Source: Cytophagales bacterium
GTDB lineage: Bacteria > Bacteroidota > Bacteroidia > Cytophagales > Spirosomataceae
Direction of reading: 5' to 3'
Assembly: GCA_013298025.1 (NCBI GenBank)
Contig: JAAFJE010000008.1
Coordinates: 124,001-188,000, forward strand
DNA: 64,000 nucleotides
The notes beneath the pieces were generated by a model. That model worked only from the letters and a program-made list of their open reading frames with translations, ran no database searches and was not told the DNA's origin. This document shows, piece after piece, positions 7,577 to 16,070 of this stretch. The translations under genes and the position numbers were made by a program. Each line of letters starts with the position of its first letter. Position 1 is the stretch's first letter.

Positions 7577-9091
7577 TTAATGCCTGTTTTCTAGCCGAAT
7601 ATGATATTCCTGTATTAAAGCAGGATTTTCTGGACTTAGTGTAAAATTAATATGAATATTCCCATTTTTTGCTTCTATAATAAACTCTCCTCGAAGGTTG
7701 TTTTCTGGTACAATAGGATGCACTTTGCGAATTTCGCCAGCTTGTGTGTAAATCAATTGTGCTTCTGCTTTGAGCTTGTCGGGGAAATAATCTAAAAAGA
7801 AATTATCGGCAAAAATACCTGTTTGTGCTGGTGCTTGCCAGTTGGGTAGCAAGGCTACCAATTGTTGTTGGCGTTGCAACAACACCGCCGATGGCTTGGG
7901 GCGTTTGGGTTGCAGTTGTGCCAAGGCTACCAAGGTATCGAGGGCTTGCACATTCATCACACTGGCAGGTGCATAGGTTTGGTTGGCAAAATACACCACC
8001 CCAACGCCATAATCTTGCATCATATACCAATGGCTACCAAAGCCCGGAAGCCCACCGCTATGCCCAACCATGCGTCGCCCCTGACAGTCGGAAGCGTAGC
8101 GTAATCCATAACCATAGGCACTCAACATGGCACAAGACCGACCCGTTTGGTAGCGATAATTGGCATTGAGGCTACTTATTTGCCAAGGTTGTTGCATTTC
8201 TCGCAAAGAGCTTCTTTTGAGTACCGCCTTTTCGGGGGCATCATTGGCAGGCCAAGCCGTCTGATGAAACGCCATGTATTTACCAAAATCTTCTACCGTT
8301 GTAAGAATCCCACCCATCGCTCCATACGCTCCATCGTGCAAAAGCGGTTGCTCAATCCATTGATTATCAATCCATCGGTAGCCTAATGCTAGGCTAGATG
8401 TTGGTACATTGCTGTATTCCCAATAGGTATTTTTCATGCCCAAAGGTTGAAAAATATGTTGCTTGATATAGGCCTGATACGGTTGCTTGCTCACATTTTC
8501 TATGACCAATCCTAGCAAAGCAAAGCCCAAGTTGCTGTATTCGTAGCCCGTGCCGGGGGTAGTCGAAAAAGAGATACCTTTGGCAAGCATTGTGCGTAAC
8601 TCTTTAGAAGAAACCGCCAATTGTCTATCGCCCCAAGGGTTGTCTTCGGGAAAACCCGCAGCGTGTGTCAGCAAATGCCGAATAGTGATTGCCGGGGCAT
8701 CTTTGCTCAGATAAGACTGTTTTTTCATGGCAGGGATATATTTTTCCACAGGGTCGTCTAACCGCAATTTTCCTGCATCTCTCAACTGCAAAATTGCCAT
8801 TGCCGTAAAGCTTTTACTCATACTGGCAATCCTGAAAACCGATTGCTCATTGACTGACGTTTGACTTGCTACATTGACAAAGCCCAAGGCCTGCGTATGA
8901 ACCAGTTTGCCATCGACTACAAGCCCATAGATACTACCCGGAAAATGATTTTTCTCGGCATAAGCCCGATACATCTTATCGAGCAATGGCACAACCTGCC
9001 GAATGCGTTGTAGGCGAGTGGTATCGTGTTGGGCAAAAATTGCCCCTGTAAGTAGCCCATAAAGCAGTGTGAGTAAAGTGCGTTTTTTCAT
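7577..9091 (-). CDS. Exported serine hydrolase, class C beta-lactamase fold
   Basis: 504 residues. Signal peptide at 1-21 (ending IFAQ). The SxxK motif SMSK (Ser90, Lys93), the YSN motif in GYEYSNLGFALLG and the HSGG segment (VGHSGGLPGFGS) define the AmpC-like serine hydrolase family, which includes D-aminopeptidases, esterases and penicillin-binding-type enzymes. A C-terminal domain of about 110 residues follows the catalytic part, as in many Bacteroidota members. Real activity cannot be told from sequence; a resistance role is not implied. It is transcribed alone, with a divergent fucosyltransferase gene upstream. Confidence 0.9.
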   Translation of the reverse strand: MKKRTLLTLLYGLLTGAIFAQHDTTRLQRIRQVVPLLDKMYRAYAEKNHFPGSIYGLVVDGKLVHTQALGFVNVASQTSVNEQSVFRIASMSKSFTAMAILQLRDAGKLRLDDPVEKYIPAMKKQSYLSKDAPAITIRHLLTHAAGFPEDNPWGDRQLAVSSKELRTMLAKGISFSTTPGTGYEYSNLGFALLGLVIENVSKQPYQAYIKQHIFQPLGMKNTYWEYSNVPTSSLALGYRWIDNQWIEQPLLHDGAYGAMGGILTTVEDFGKYMAFHQTAWPANDAPEKAVLKRSSLREMQQPWQISSLNANYRYQTGRSCAMLSAYGYGLRYASDCQGRRMVGHSGGLPGFGSHWYMMQDYGVGVVYFANQTYAPASVMNVQALDTLVALAQLQPKRPKPSAVLLQRQQQLVALLPNWQAPAQTGIFADNFFLDYFPDKLKAEAQLIYTQAGEIRKVHPIVPENNLRGEFIIEAKNGNIHINFTLSPENPALIQEYHIRLENRH

Positions 9092-9304
9092 GTTTGTTGC
9101 GTTTGGTATTGGTGAATTGATGAGAGAAGGAAATTTATTTAAAGTTTAATTGGGAAAATTAAAATTCAATATCTAATTTACAACATCAACATTAGTGTAA
9201 AAAGAAAGAAGAAAAAACTTTAATTTCTGCATACGTGTAGATTTTTGGTGAAAATTCACCTAAGTATCAAACGCAATTAGCTTAAACATTCCAACCAAAC
9301 TATT

Positions 9305-10108
9305 ATGATAGGCATTAAATTCAGAGGCAGACTTGGTAATCAAATTTTTCAGTACTATTTCATGAAGTATATGAAAAGCCAAGCCCCCAATCAACTTGTT
9401 TTTTTTACCAATCCTAACCATGCTTATATCACAAAATACTTTGAGTTTAGTCCTTACGAAAAAATCATTTGTGGCTCAAGGGTTTGGTCATTAATCACCC
9501 GTCATTTGCCCGATTGGTGCAAAATGCAAGTCAAAGAGGTGCATAATTTCTCCAAACCTCGGCATTATGCCCCTGTGTCAGGTACGCTTTTCAGTGGATT
9601 TTACCAAACCGATTGGTATTTTAAACAAATTCCTAACGTAAAAAAGCTAGTATTAAAACAAGAATATCGCCAATTATTTTTGGATAAATTCGGTAAAATG
9701 TACGCTGATAAGCCCGTGGTGGTGGTGCATATTCGTCGAACCGACTATATGAATTACGGCAAAAGAGATATTTCTTTACCGATGGACTATTTCAAACGCC
9801 AGTTAGATTCGATAGAAAATATTGAGCAATACCAAGTCATTTTTGTAAGCGACGACATCAAGCACGTCAAAGAAGTATTTGATATAAAACCCAATTATTA
9901 TTTCTCGTCGGAGAGCGAAATTGTTGATTTTCAGCTTATTCAAAACGCCGACATCGCCATTATCTCCAACAGTTCGTTTGCGTGGTGGGCTTGCTATTTG
10001 AGTCCCAAGCAAAACAAAGTACTAGCACCAACCAATTGGATGGGCCACACCATTGGCCGAGAACACCCAAGAGGCGTGATGACAGATAAATTTGAATGGA
10101 GAACCTAG
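9305..10108 (+). CDS. Alpha-1,2-fucosyltransferase-like glycosyltransferase, GT11
   Basis: 267 residues, close to the family length. The N-terminal donor motif GRLGNQIFQY, the central HIRRTDY (GT11 consensus HxRRxDY) and the C-terminal SNSSFAWWACYL are all in place. The family transfers fucose from GDP-fucose to a galactose 2-OH on surface glycans. No other polysaccharide-biosynthesis gene is adjacent, so it stands as an orphan transferase and its acceptor is unknown. It ends at a strong terminator shared with the convergent Brp/Blh gene. Confidence 0.9.
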   Translation: MIGIKFRGRLGNQIFQYYFMKYMKSQAPNQLVFFTNPNHAYITKYFEFSPYEKIICGSRVWSLITRHLPDWCKMQVKEVHNFSKPRHYAPVSGTLFSGFYQTDWYFKQIPNVKKLVLKQEYRQLFLDKFGKMYADKPVVVVHIRRTDYMNYGKRDISLPMDYFKRQLDSIENIEQYQVIFVSDDIKHVKEVFDIKPNYYFSSESEIVDFQLIQNADIAIISNSSFAWWACYLSPKQNKVLAPTNWMGHTIGREHPRGVMTDKFEWRT

Positions 10109-10152
10109 CAACGGCGTTAGATGTGGTATCCAAAATCGTTAGACTTTTGCAT

Positions 10153-10194
10153 ATACACAAAGAGGCTACCTGAAAAGTCAGCCTCTTTGTGTAT
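10153..10194. terminator. Bidirectional terminator, 15-bp perfect stem
   Basis: Arms 10153-10167 and 10180-10194 pair perfectly around a 12-nt loop. It lies between the plus-strand fucosyltransferase gene and the minus-strand dioxygenase gene. Confidence 0.8.
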
Positions 10195-10212
10195 GAAAAC
10201 AATGCTCAAAAC

Positions 10213-11160
10213 TCAACTTTCTTCTCCTTTCTGAATCTGACTAACCAACAATTGGTGAGGCAATAAGGTACAATGAACCAATAAATACAAATACGAAATG
10301 GCTTGTGTATTGCTAAAATGACTTCTGAGTAAGGCATATCCCAACAACATCGCTACGGCAATCAACGTGAGGGGCATCACGTGTAGCCACAGTTGGAATG
10401 CGGTATAGGTGCTTCGCTCTTTGGGTAAAAAATAGCGGTGTGCGGCCGAGAAAGCATTCACGGCGTGCCATCCGCCAAAAAATAAGCCCAAACTGGGCAA
10501 CAAAGGCAACCAAAGCGTAAGCAGAAGAATTGCCGTAAGAAAAATGAGCTTTTTGCCTTCAAATACAATGGCTTGTTGGGTTTGCACCAGCAACAAAAGC
10601 AATACTAGCCAAATGCCCAAACCCGTCACAATAAAGGTATTGATAGAAGACAAATACAGCCAAATTTGCATCGTAAAAAAGTCTTGTCGGCTGATGTACG
10701 CCCATAAAATATTGGCTTCGCTGGCGTGCATCAAAAACAACCACGCCATGATGAAAAGCCCATAAATGAAGCGTGTCCAAGCCCATAAAATATGTTTGTA
10801 GGGGGCTTGTTTGAGGTCGGTTTCACCTATGTGCCAAGCACTTAGACAGAGAAAAAGAAAAATACTTGCACTAGGTAAATAATACCAGACAGTTCCTAAA
10901 AACAAAAAGGAAAGAATGTATTTCAAATAAAAAAAAGGTTTTTTGAATGGCTGATTACTTCGTTTGTGCCACTCTTGGTCGAGCCAAATATCTAAAGCTC
11001 GGTGTGGAATGCCAATGAAAAAAAAGAAGCCAAAAGCAAAGAATATCTGTACCGCAAAATTGACTGCCCCAAAGGCTTCTTGCCAAATCAATAACAAACT
11101 TCCCAAAATGACGGTTAAGGCTGTCGGATTTGCCGCTATAAATTTGAATACTTTTATCAC
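10213..11160 (-). CDS. Brp/Blh family beta-carotene 15,15'-dioxygenase
   Basis: 315 residues with about eight membrane helices. The family's conserved His-containing segments are visible: GIPHRALDIW, HIGETDLKQ and GGWHAVNAF. The family cleaves beta-carotene to two retinal molecules, usually for a microbial rhodopsin. The start is GTG at 11160: the upstream frame closes at a TGA about 48 nt before without any ATG, and no ATG follows early. No rhodopsin or carotenoid gene is in the window. Transcribed away from tetR; the 11161-11304 spacer holds only the promoter region of tetR. Confidence 0.85.
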   Translation of the reverse strand: MIKVFKFIAANPTALTVILGSLLLIWQEAFGAVNFAVQIFFAFGFFFFIGIPHRALDIWLDQEWHKRSNQPFKKPFFYLKYILSFLFLGTVWYYLPSASIFLFLCLSAWHIGETDLKQAPYKHILWAWTRFIYGLFIMAWLFLMHASEANILWAYISRQDFFTMQIWLYLSSINTFIVTGLGIWLVLLLLLVQTQQAIVFEGKKLIFLTAILLLTLWLPLLPSLGLFFGGWHAVNAFSAAHRYFLPKERSTYTAFQLWLHVMPLTLIAVAMLLGYALLRSHFSNTQAISYLYLLVHCTLLPHQLLVSQIQKGEES

Positions 11161-11304
11161 TTTATCGAAAATAATGTTGAAAATGGTTATTTGGATTGTA
11201 TTTGAATATCATGCTTACAAAAGTACAAGTTGAACTTGCTTTTTACGTATAAAACCGCATAAATTTCTCTTGGTTGCCCTGTATCTATAAAAAACACTTT
11301 TTTC

Positions 11305-11335
11305 TTGCATATATCAGATTCATCGTATAGGTTTG
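11305..11335 (+). promoter_or_regulatory. Promoter of tetR (TTG-N20-TAGGTTTG)
   Basis: A TTG at 11305-11307 lies exactly 20 nt before TAGGTTTG (11328-11335), matching the Bacteroidota -33/-7 layout. Transcription would start near 11341, just before the palindromic operator at 11344. Confidence 0.7.
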
Positions 11336-11343
11336 TAATAAAA

Positions 11344-11359
11344 TTAACCATTTGGTTAA
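11344..11359. promoter_or_regulatory. TetR operator 1, autoregulatory
   Basis: TTAACCA-TT-TGGTTAA is a perfect 7-bp palindrome with a 2-bp centre. It falls at the predicted transcription start of tetR, where a bound repressor would block initiation. A copy with one arm mismatch precedes the efflux operon at 12025-12040. Confidence 0.75.
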
Positions 11360-11373
11360 AATTAGTATTAAAA

Positions 11374-11985
11374 ATGAGCCAAGAGTTAAGTACAGAAGAG
11401 AAGATTTTGCTGGCTGCCAAAAAGGTATTTTTCCAAAAAGGCTGGGACGGTGCTAGAATGCAAGACATTGCCAACGAAGCAGGAATCAATAAAGCCTTGT
11501 TGCATTATTATTTTAGAAACAAAGAAACCCTCTTTAAAAAAGTTTTTGAAAGTTATATCGGTAAATTATTGCCGAATATCAATAGCGTAATTGCATCGGA
11601 TGAACCTGTTTTAAGCAAAATAGAGGGAATCATTCATGCTTATATCGACTTTTTGTTGCAAAACCAAGAATTACCTTTGTTTGTTGCCAACGAACTGGCA
11701 AGAAACCCCAATTTGATTACCGATACGCTCAAAAGTTATAAAGATTTACCGCCGTTTATGTTACTTTTTACACAGTTTCAAAAGGCTATTGACGAGGGAG
11801 AAATAAGAAATACGAATCCTATTCATTTGATTATTAGCGTAGTATCTATGTGTGTTTTCCCTTTTATAGGAAAAGCTATTTTCAAAAATGTGTTGTCAAG
11901 CGTTCCCGAAGAGATTTTTCAAGTGTTGCTCAACCAACGAAAAAAGGAAATCTATGAACTGGTTTATCATGCACTAAAACCATAA
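11374..11985 (+). CDS. TetR family transcriptional repressor of the efflux operon
   Basis: 203 residues from ATG 11374. An upstream start at 11305 is rejected because it would place the promoter and operator inside the gene. The N-terminal TetR_N domain holds the helix-turn-helix ([19 protein letters not shown] at about residues 30-48), followed by a helical ligand domain. Its gene is next to, and in the same direction as, a TolC/HlyD/ABC-2 export operon, an arrangement like E. coli CecR with YbhGFSR. It probably represses itself and that operon and is released by an exported toxic compound; the ligand is unknown. Confidence 0.9.
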   Translation: MSQELSTEEKILLAAKKVFFQKGWDGARMQDIANEAGINKALLHYYFRNKETLFKKVFESYIGKLLPNINSVIASDEPVLSKIEGIIHAYIDFLLQNQELPLFVANELARNPNLITDTLKSYKDLPPFMLLFTQFQKAIDEGEIRNTNPIHLIISVVSMCVFPFIGKAIFKNVLSSVPEEIFQVLLNQRKKEIYELVYHALKP

Positions 11986-11989
11986 GATT

Positions 11990-12015
11990 GCCCTAATATA
12001 CAGGGCTGTTTTTTT
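11990..12015 (+). terminator. Terminator between tetR and the efflux operon
   Basis: GCCCT (11990-11994) pairs with AGGGC (12002-12006) and is followed by TGTTTTTTT. It separates tetR transcription from the downstream operon, which therefore needs its own promoter. Confidence 0.75.
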
Positions 12016-12024
12016 ATTCTAATA

Positions 12025-12040
12025 TTAACCAAATAGTTAA
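12025..12040. promoter_or_regulatory. TetR operator 2, upstream of the efflux operon
   Basis: TTAACCA-AA-TAGTTAA differs from the perfect palindrome by one arm base and is the reverse complement of operator 1 with one change. A further half-site TAGTTAA lies at 12047-12053, right before the ATG at 12058. Confidence 0.7.
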
Positions 12041-12057
12041 ATCTAATAGTTAAAAAA

Positions 12058-13317
12058 ATGAGAAAAATCATTTTTTGTATAGTATGGCTCATACAAATAC
12101 CCGTTTTGGCTCAAAAAAGCCTAACGTTGGAGGCGTGCTATACCCAAGTGCAACAGGCATATCCTTTGCTGAAACAGCGTGCTGTATTGGATATGGCACT
12201 ACAAAAGCAATTACAAAATCTACAAAGCAATTTTAAGCCACAAGTAGAGCTTATCGGACAAGCAACGTACCAATCGGAGGTAACGTCTTTTCCGATAAAA
12301 CTGCCCAACATCGACGTGCCTTCTATTGCCAAAGACCAGTATAAAGTATATGCCGAAATCAAGCAAAATGTATTTGATGGAGGTATGGTTAAAGCACAGA
12401 AAGCCATACAAGAAGCCTCAAATGCCGTTGAAAATCAGAAAGTTGTAGTTGATTTAGACAGGTTGAAGGAGCGTGTAAACCAATTATTTTTCACTATTTT
12501 GTTGGCACAATCGCAACGAACACTCACGGCAACGGTCAAAGACGAACTCCAAAGTAAGGTCAAGAAAGTAGAAGCGGGGATTCAAAATGGCGTTGGCATA
12601 CAAAGTCAATTACGCACCTTGCAGGTCGAAATTTTGAAATTAGAACAAAAATTAATCGAAATTGATACCCAAGAAAAAACCGCCAGAGAAAGCCTTGGTT
12701 TATTGCTCAATCAAGATATTGCCGACGTAAATTTGCTTCGCCCAGCGGCTGTGGCATTGGCGACAAGTAATGCTGTTAATCGCCCTGAGTTGCGTTTATT
12801 TGCACTACAAAAAGAAATATTTACCCAACAAGCCCAACAAATTACAGCGAAAAATTTGCCCAAAGTGGGCTTGTTTTTACAAACAGGCTTTGGGCGACCA
12901 GCCTTGAATATGTTGAGCAACGATTTTAAAGGCTATTACCTTGGGGGCTTACGTGTAAACTGGTCGCTAGGAGGACTTTACACACAAAAAAACGAACGGG
13001 CATTATTGAATCTTTCGCAACAAAGTATTGATATTCAGCAAGAAATATTTCTTCTAAACTCAAGTATTGCTCGCAAACAGGCAATGACCGAAGTAGAAAA
13101 ATTAGAAGCTATTCTACAAAAAGATGAGCAAATTGTTGCGTTACGTACCAAGATTAAAGAGGTTTCGAGTGTACAATTGGATAATGGAACGTTGTCGGCA
13201 ACAGATTTTGTGGCGGATGTGAGTGCTGAAAACCAAGCCAAAGAAAACAAGCTTCTCCACGAGATTCAACGCTTGATGGCACAAGCCAATTACCAAACGA
13301 TTGTAGGCGGAAACTAG
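12058..13317 (+). CDS. TolC family outer-membrane efflux protein
   Basis: 419 residues. Signal peptide at 1-19 (ending VLAQ), then long amphipathic coiled-coil helices rich in Gln/Lys/Glu and beta segments (YLGGLRVNWSLGGLYT), as in OEP family trimeric channels. It is the first gene of the efflux operon, 73 nt after tetR and directly behind the TetR operator. With the HlyD-like lipoprotein and the ABC-2 transporter it would form a tripartite exporter across both membranes. Confidence 0.9.
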   Translation: MRKIIFCIVWLIQIPVLAQKSLTLEACYTQVQQAYPLLKQRAVLDMALQKQLQNLQSNFKPQVELIGQATYQSEVTSFPIKLPNIDVPSIAKDQYKVYAEIKQNVFDGGMVKAQKAIQEASNAVENQKVVVDLDRLKERVNQLFFTILLAQSQRTLTATVKDELQSKVKKVEAGIQNGVGIQSQLRTLQVEILKLEQKLIEIDTQEKTARESLGLLLNQDIADVNLLRPAAVALATSNAVNRPELRLFALQKEIFTQQAQQITAKNLPKVGLFLQTGFGRPALNMLSNDFKGYYLGGLRVNWSLGGLYTQKNERALLNLSQQSIDIQQEIFLLNSSIARKQAMTEVEKLEAILQKDEQIVALRTKIKEVSSVQLDNGTLSATDFVADVSAENQAKENKLLHEIQRLMAQANYQTIVGGN

Positions 13318-13359
13318 CCTTATTTTTCACTTGATTTACAAAAAATACAACATATTGTT

Positions 13360-14295
13360 ATGAAAAAGCAAATGCTAATTGTCAGTGTGATAGCCTTTCA
13401 GCTTGTGGCTTGTACCAAAGGACAAGACCAACACGACGCTACGGGTACTTTTGAAGCCAACGAAACCATCATTTCGGCAGAAATCGGAGGAAAAATACAA
13501 CAACTGCAACTCGAAGAAGGCTCGGAACTGAAAGCAGGGCAGGAAGTTGGTCAAATCGACGTACAAAATTTGGCTATTCAAAAAGCCCAAGTCGAGTCGA
13601 GTATTCAAAGTTTACCCGAAAAATTCAACGACCCTTCGGCACAAATAAAGGTATTGGAAAGCCAAATTGCTTTGCAAAAAGAACAACTCCGTATCCAAGA
13701 AAAAGAAAGAACCCGCATCAATAATTTAGTAAAATCGGAAGCTACGCCTAGCAAGCAACTCGACGATATTGATGGGGCTATTGCTTTGATTCATAAGCAA
13801 ATCAAGGTATTGGAAAGCCAAATTTTAGCCCAAAAAACCCAAGTGGCAATTCAGAACCGAAGCATCAATAGTGAAAAAGCTCCTTTAGAAAAACGAGCTG
13901 CCCAGCTAGATGACCAAATTGGGAGAGCCAACATTATCAATCCCGTAGCAGGAACAGTCCTGACCAAATACGCCGAACAATACGAAATGACAGCCCCTGG
14001 CAAGGCATTGTACAAAATCGCCGACCTCTCTACGCTCACTTTACGGGCGTATCTTTCAGGAACGCAATTGCCAAACATTAAGCTCAACCAATCGGTAAAA
14101 GTATTGGTTGACGACGGCAAAAAAGGTTTCAAAACCTTATCGGGTACAATTTACTGGATTGCCGACAAAGCTGAGTTTACGCCCAAAACAATTCAGACAA
14201 AAGAAGAGCGTGCCAATTTGGTATATGCTATCAAAATTCGGGTGAAAAACGATGGATTTTTGAAAGTAGGAATGTATGGCGAAGTAAAACTATAA
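13360..14295 (+). CDS. HlyD-family periplasmic adaptor, lipoprotein
   Basis: 311 residues. A lipobox (LVAC, Cys about residue 18) marks it as membrane-anchored. The biotinyl-lipoyl-like half motifs flank a coiled-coil region (about residues 80-190), and the phrase IINPVAGTVLTKYAEQYEM is the second lipoyl half typical of adaptor proteins such as YbhG. It links the inner-membrane ABC-2 permeases to the TolC channel. It lies 42 nt after the TolC gene and 21 nt before the first ATPase gene. Confidence 0.9.
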   Translation: MKKQMLIVSVIAFQLVACTKGQDQHDATGTFEANETIISAEIGGKIQQLQLEEGSELKAGQEVGQIDVQNLAIQKAQVESSIQSLPEKFNDPSAQIKVLESQIALQKEQLRIQEKERTRINNLVKSEATPSKQLDDIDGAIALIHKQIKVLESQILAQKTQVAIQNRSINSEKAPLEKRAAQLDDQIGRANIINPVAGTVLTKYAEQYEMTAPGKALYKIADLSTLTLRAYLSGTQLPNIKLNQSVKVLVDDGKKGFKTLSGTIYWIADKAEFTPKTIQTKEERANLVYAIKIRVKNDGFLKVGMYGEVKL

Positions 14296-14316
14296 ATCAT
14301 TCAACAACCGTGTATT

Positions 14317-15225
14317 ATGGAAAGTATTGTAGCTTCGCATCTGTACAAATCCTTTGATAAAGGGCGGATTCCTGCTTTGTTAGATGTGTCTTTGTCGGTT
14401 GAGCAAGGCGAATTGTTTGGCTTAATTGGCCCCGACGGAGCAGGCAAAACAACCTTATTTAGGATTTTAGCTACGCTTTTGTTGGCAGACCAAGGTGAGG
14501 CTAAGGTAGATGGACTCGACGTAAAGCAAGCCTACAAAGCCATTCGGCATCGGGTGGGTTATATGCCTGGGCGATTTTCACTTTACCAAGATTTGAGTGT
14601 AGAAGAAAACCTTGATTTTTTTGCAAAAGTTTTTGGTACAACCATTCAGGAAAACTACTATTTGGTGAAAGATATTTACCAGCAACTAGAGCCATTCAAG
14701 ACCCGAAAAGCTGGGAAATTATCGGGGGGGATGAAGCAAAAATTGGCTCTTTGCTGTGCTTTGATTCATAAACCAAGTGTACTTTTCTTAGACGAACCCA
14801 CCACAGGCGTGGACCCCGTTTCGAGAAAAGAGTTTTGGGAAATGTTGCAAAAACTCAAGCAAGAAGGCATCAGTATTTTGGTTTCTACGCCTTACATGGA
14901 CGAAGCCAGTTTATGCGACCGTGTAGCGTTGATGCAGAAAGGAAAGATATTAGACATAGATACACCTAGCCATATTATCGACAAATTTCCTAAAAAACTT
15001 TGGGCAGTTTCGGCTACCAATATGTATCAATTACTCATGGATTTGCGTGCTTTTTCGGCAACAGCCGCTTGTTATAGTTTTGGTGAAAGTCATCATTTAA
15101 CCCTCAAAAATGACGCATCAGACGCAGCAAGTTTACAGCAATATTTGACCGAAAAAAAACATAAAGACTTGAAAATAAATACCATAAAGCCAACCATAGA
15201 AGATTGTTTTATGGCAATGTTATGA
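14317..15225 (+). CDS. ABC transporter ATP-binding protein (ABC-2 export type), first of two
   Basis: 302 residues. Walker A GPDGAGKT (38-45), signature LSGGMKQKL and Walker B VLFLDEPTTGVDP are intact; a C-terminal extension of about 80 residues is typical of ABC-2 drug exporters. The stop codon overlaps the next start (ATGA at 15222-15225). The two ATPase genes together correspond to the two halves of the fused ATPase YbhF, here encoded separately. Confidence 0.9.
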   Translation: MESIVASHLYKSFDKGRIPALLDVSLSVEQGELFGLIGPDGAGKTTLFRILATLLLADQGEAKVDGLDVKQAYKAIRHRVGYMPGRFSLYQDLSVEENLDFFAKVFGTTIQENYYLVKDIYQQLEPFKTRKAGKLSGGMKQKLALCCALIHKPSVLFLDEPTTGVDPVSRKEFWEMLQKLKQEGISILVSTPYMDEASLCDRVALMQKGKILDIDTPSHIIDKFPKKLWAVSATNMYQLLMDLRAFSATAACYSFGESHHLTLKNDASDAASLQQYLTEKKHKDLKINTIKPTIEDCFMAML

Positions 15226-15986
15226 TGAAAAACATGGATACAAATACAGCAAATATCGTCATACAAGCCCGTAATTTAACCAAGCGATTTGGCGATTTTA
15301 CGGCTACCGATGCCATTAGTTTTGAGGTATATAAAGGCGAAATTTTTGGTTTTTTAGGGGCAAATGGAGCTGGCAAAACCACTGCCATGAAAATTCTGAT
15401 TGGCATTTCTAAACCTTCGGCTGGCGAGGCTCAGGTAGCTGGTTTTGATGTTTATACCCAAGCCGAATTAATCAAAAAGAATATTGGCTACATGAGCCAA
15501 AAGTTTTCTTTGTACGAAGATTTAACCATTCGGGAAAATATCAGATTCTTTGGGGGCATTTATGGGCTGAGTCGTGCCGAGCTTAAAATCAAGGGCGATG
15601 CCTTGATTAAAAAACTAGGACTAGAAGCCGAAGCCGATAAATTGGTGGCTTCGTTGCCCTTGGGTTGGCGACAAAAACTGTCTTTTTCGATAGCCATTTT
15701 GCATAATCCACAAATTGTATTTTTAGATGAACCCACAGGGGGCGTTGACCCACTTACAAGGCGACAATTTTGGGATATGATTTATGAAGCCGCCCACCGA
15801 GGTGTAACCATTTTTGTGACGACACATTACATGGACGAAGCCGAATATTGCGATAGGGTTTCGATTATGGTCGATGGAAAAATAGAAGCTTTGGCTTCTC
15901 CGAAAAAGCTCAAAGAGCAGTTTCATGCACAGTCGATGGACGAAGTTTTTCACCAATTAGCCCGCAAAGCCAAACGAGCCGAATGA
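15222..15986 (+). CDS. ABC transporter ATP-binding protein, second of two
   Basis: 254 residues from ATG 15222, which overlaps the upstream stop as ATGA; 15225 and 15234 are alternative starts. Walker A GANGAGKT and Walker B IVFLDEPTGGVDP are intact, but the signature is altered: LPLGWRQKL instead of LSGGxxQ. Such degenerate signatures are common in the second ATPase of this exporter type. Translational coupling supports a 1:1 heterodimer with the first ATPase. Confidence 0.9.
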   Translation: MMKNMDTNTANIVIQARNLTKRFGDFTATDAISFEVYKGEIFGFLGANGAGKTTAMKILIGISKPSAGEAQVAGFDVYTQAELIKKNIGYMSQKFSLYEDLTIRENIRFFGGIYGLSRAELKIKGDALIKKLGLEAEADKLVASLPLGWRQKLSFSIAILHNPQIVFLDEPTGGVDPLTRRQFWDMIYEAAHRGVTIFVTTHYMDEAEYCDRVSIMVDGKIEALASPKKLKEQFHAQSMDEVFHQLARKAKRAE

Positions 15987-16070
15987 TGCTAAAACAGAAG
16001 CATGGCGTTTGCTCTAAAGCTCGCCCTCTGTGTATAGTCTGAACAGTATAATCCTCACAACACAATTCGT

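Noticed and set aside
7577-9091. Calling the serine hydrolase a beta-lactamase resistance gene
   Set aside because: The motifs define the broad family only; many members are peptidases or esterases.
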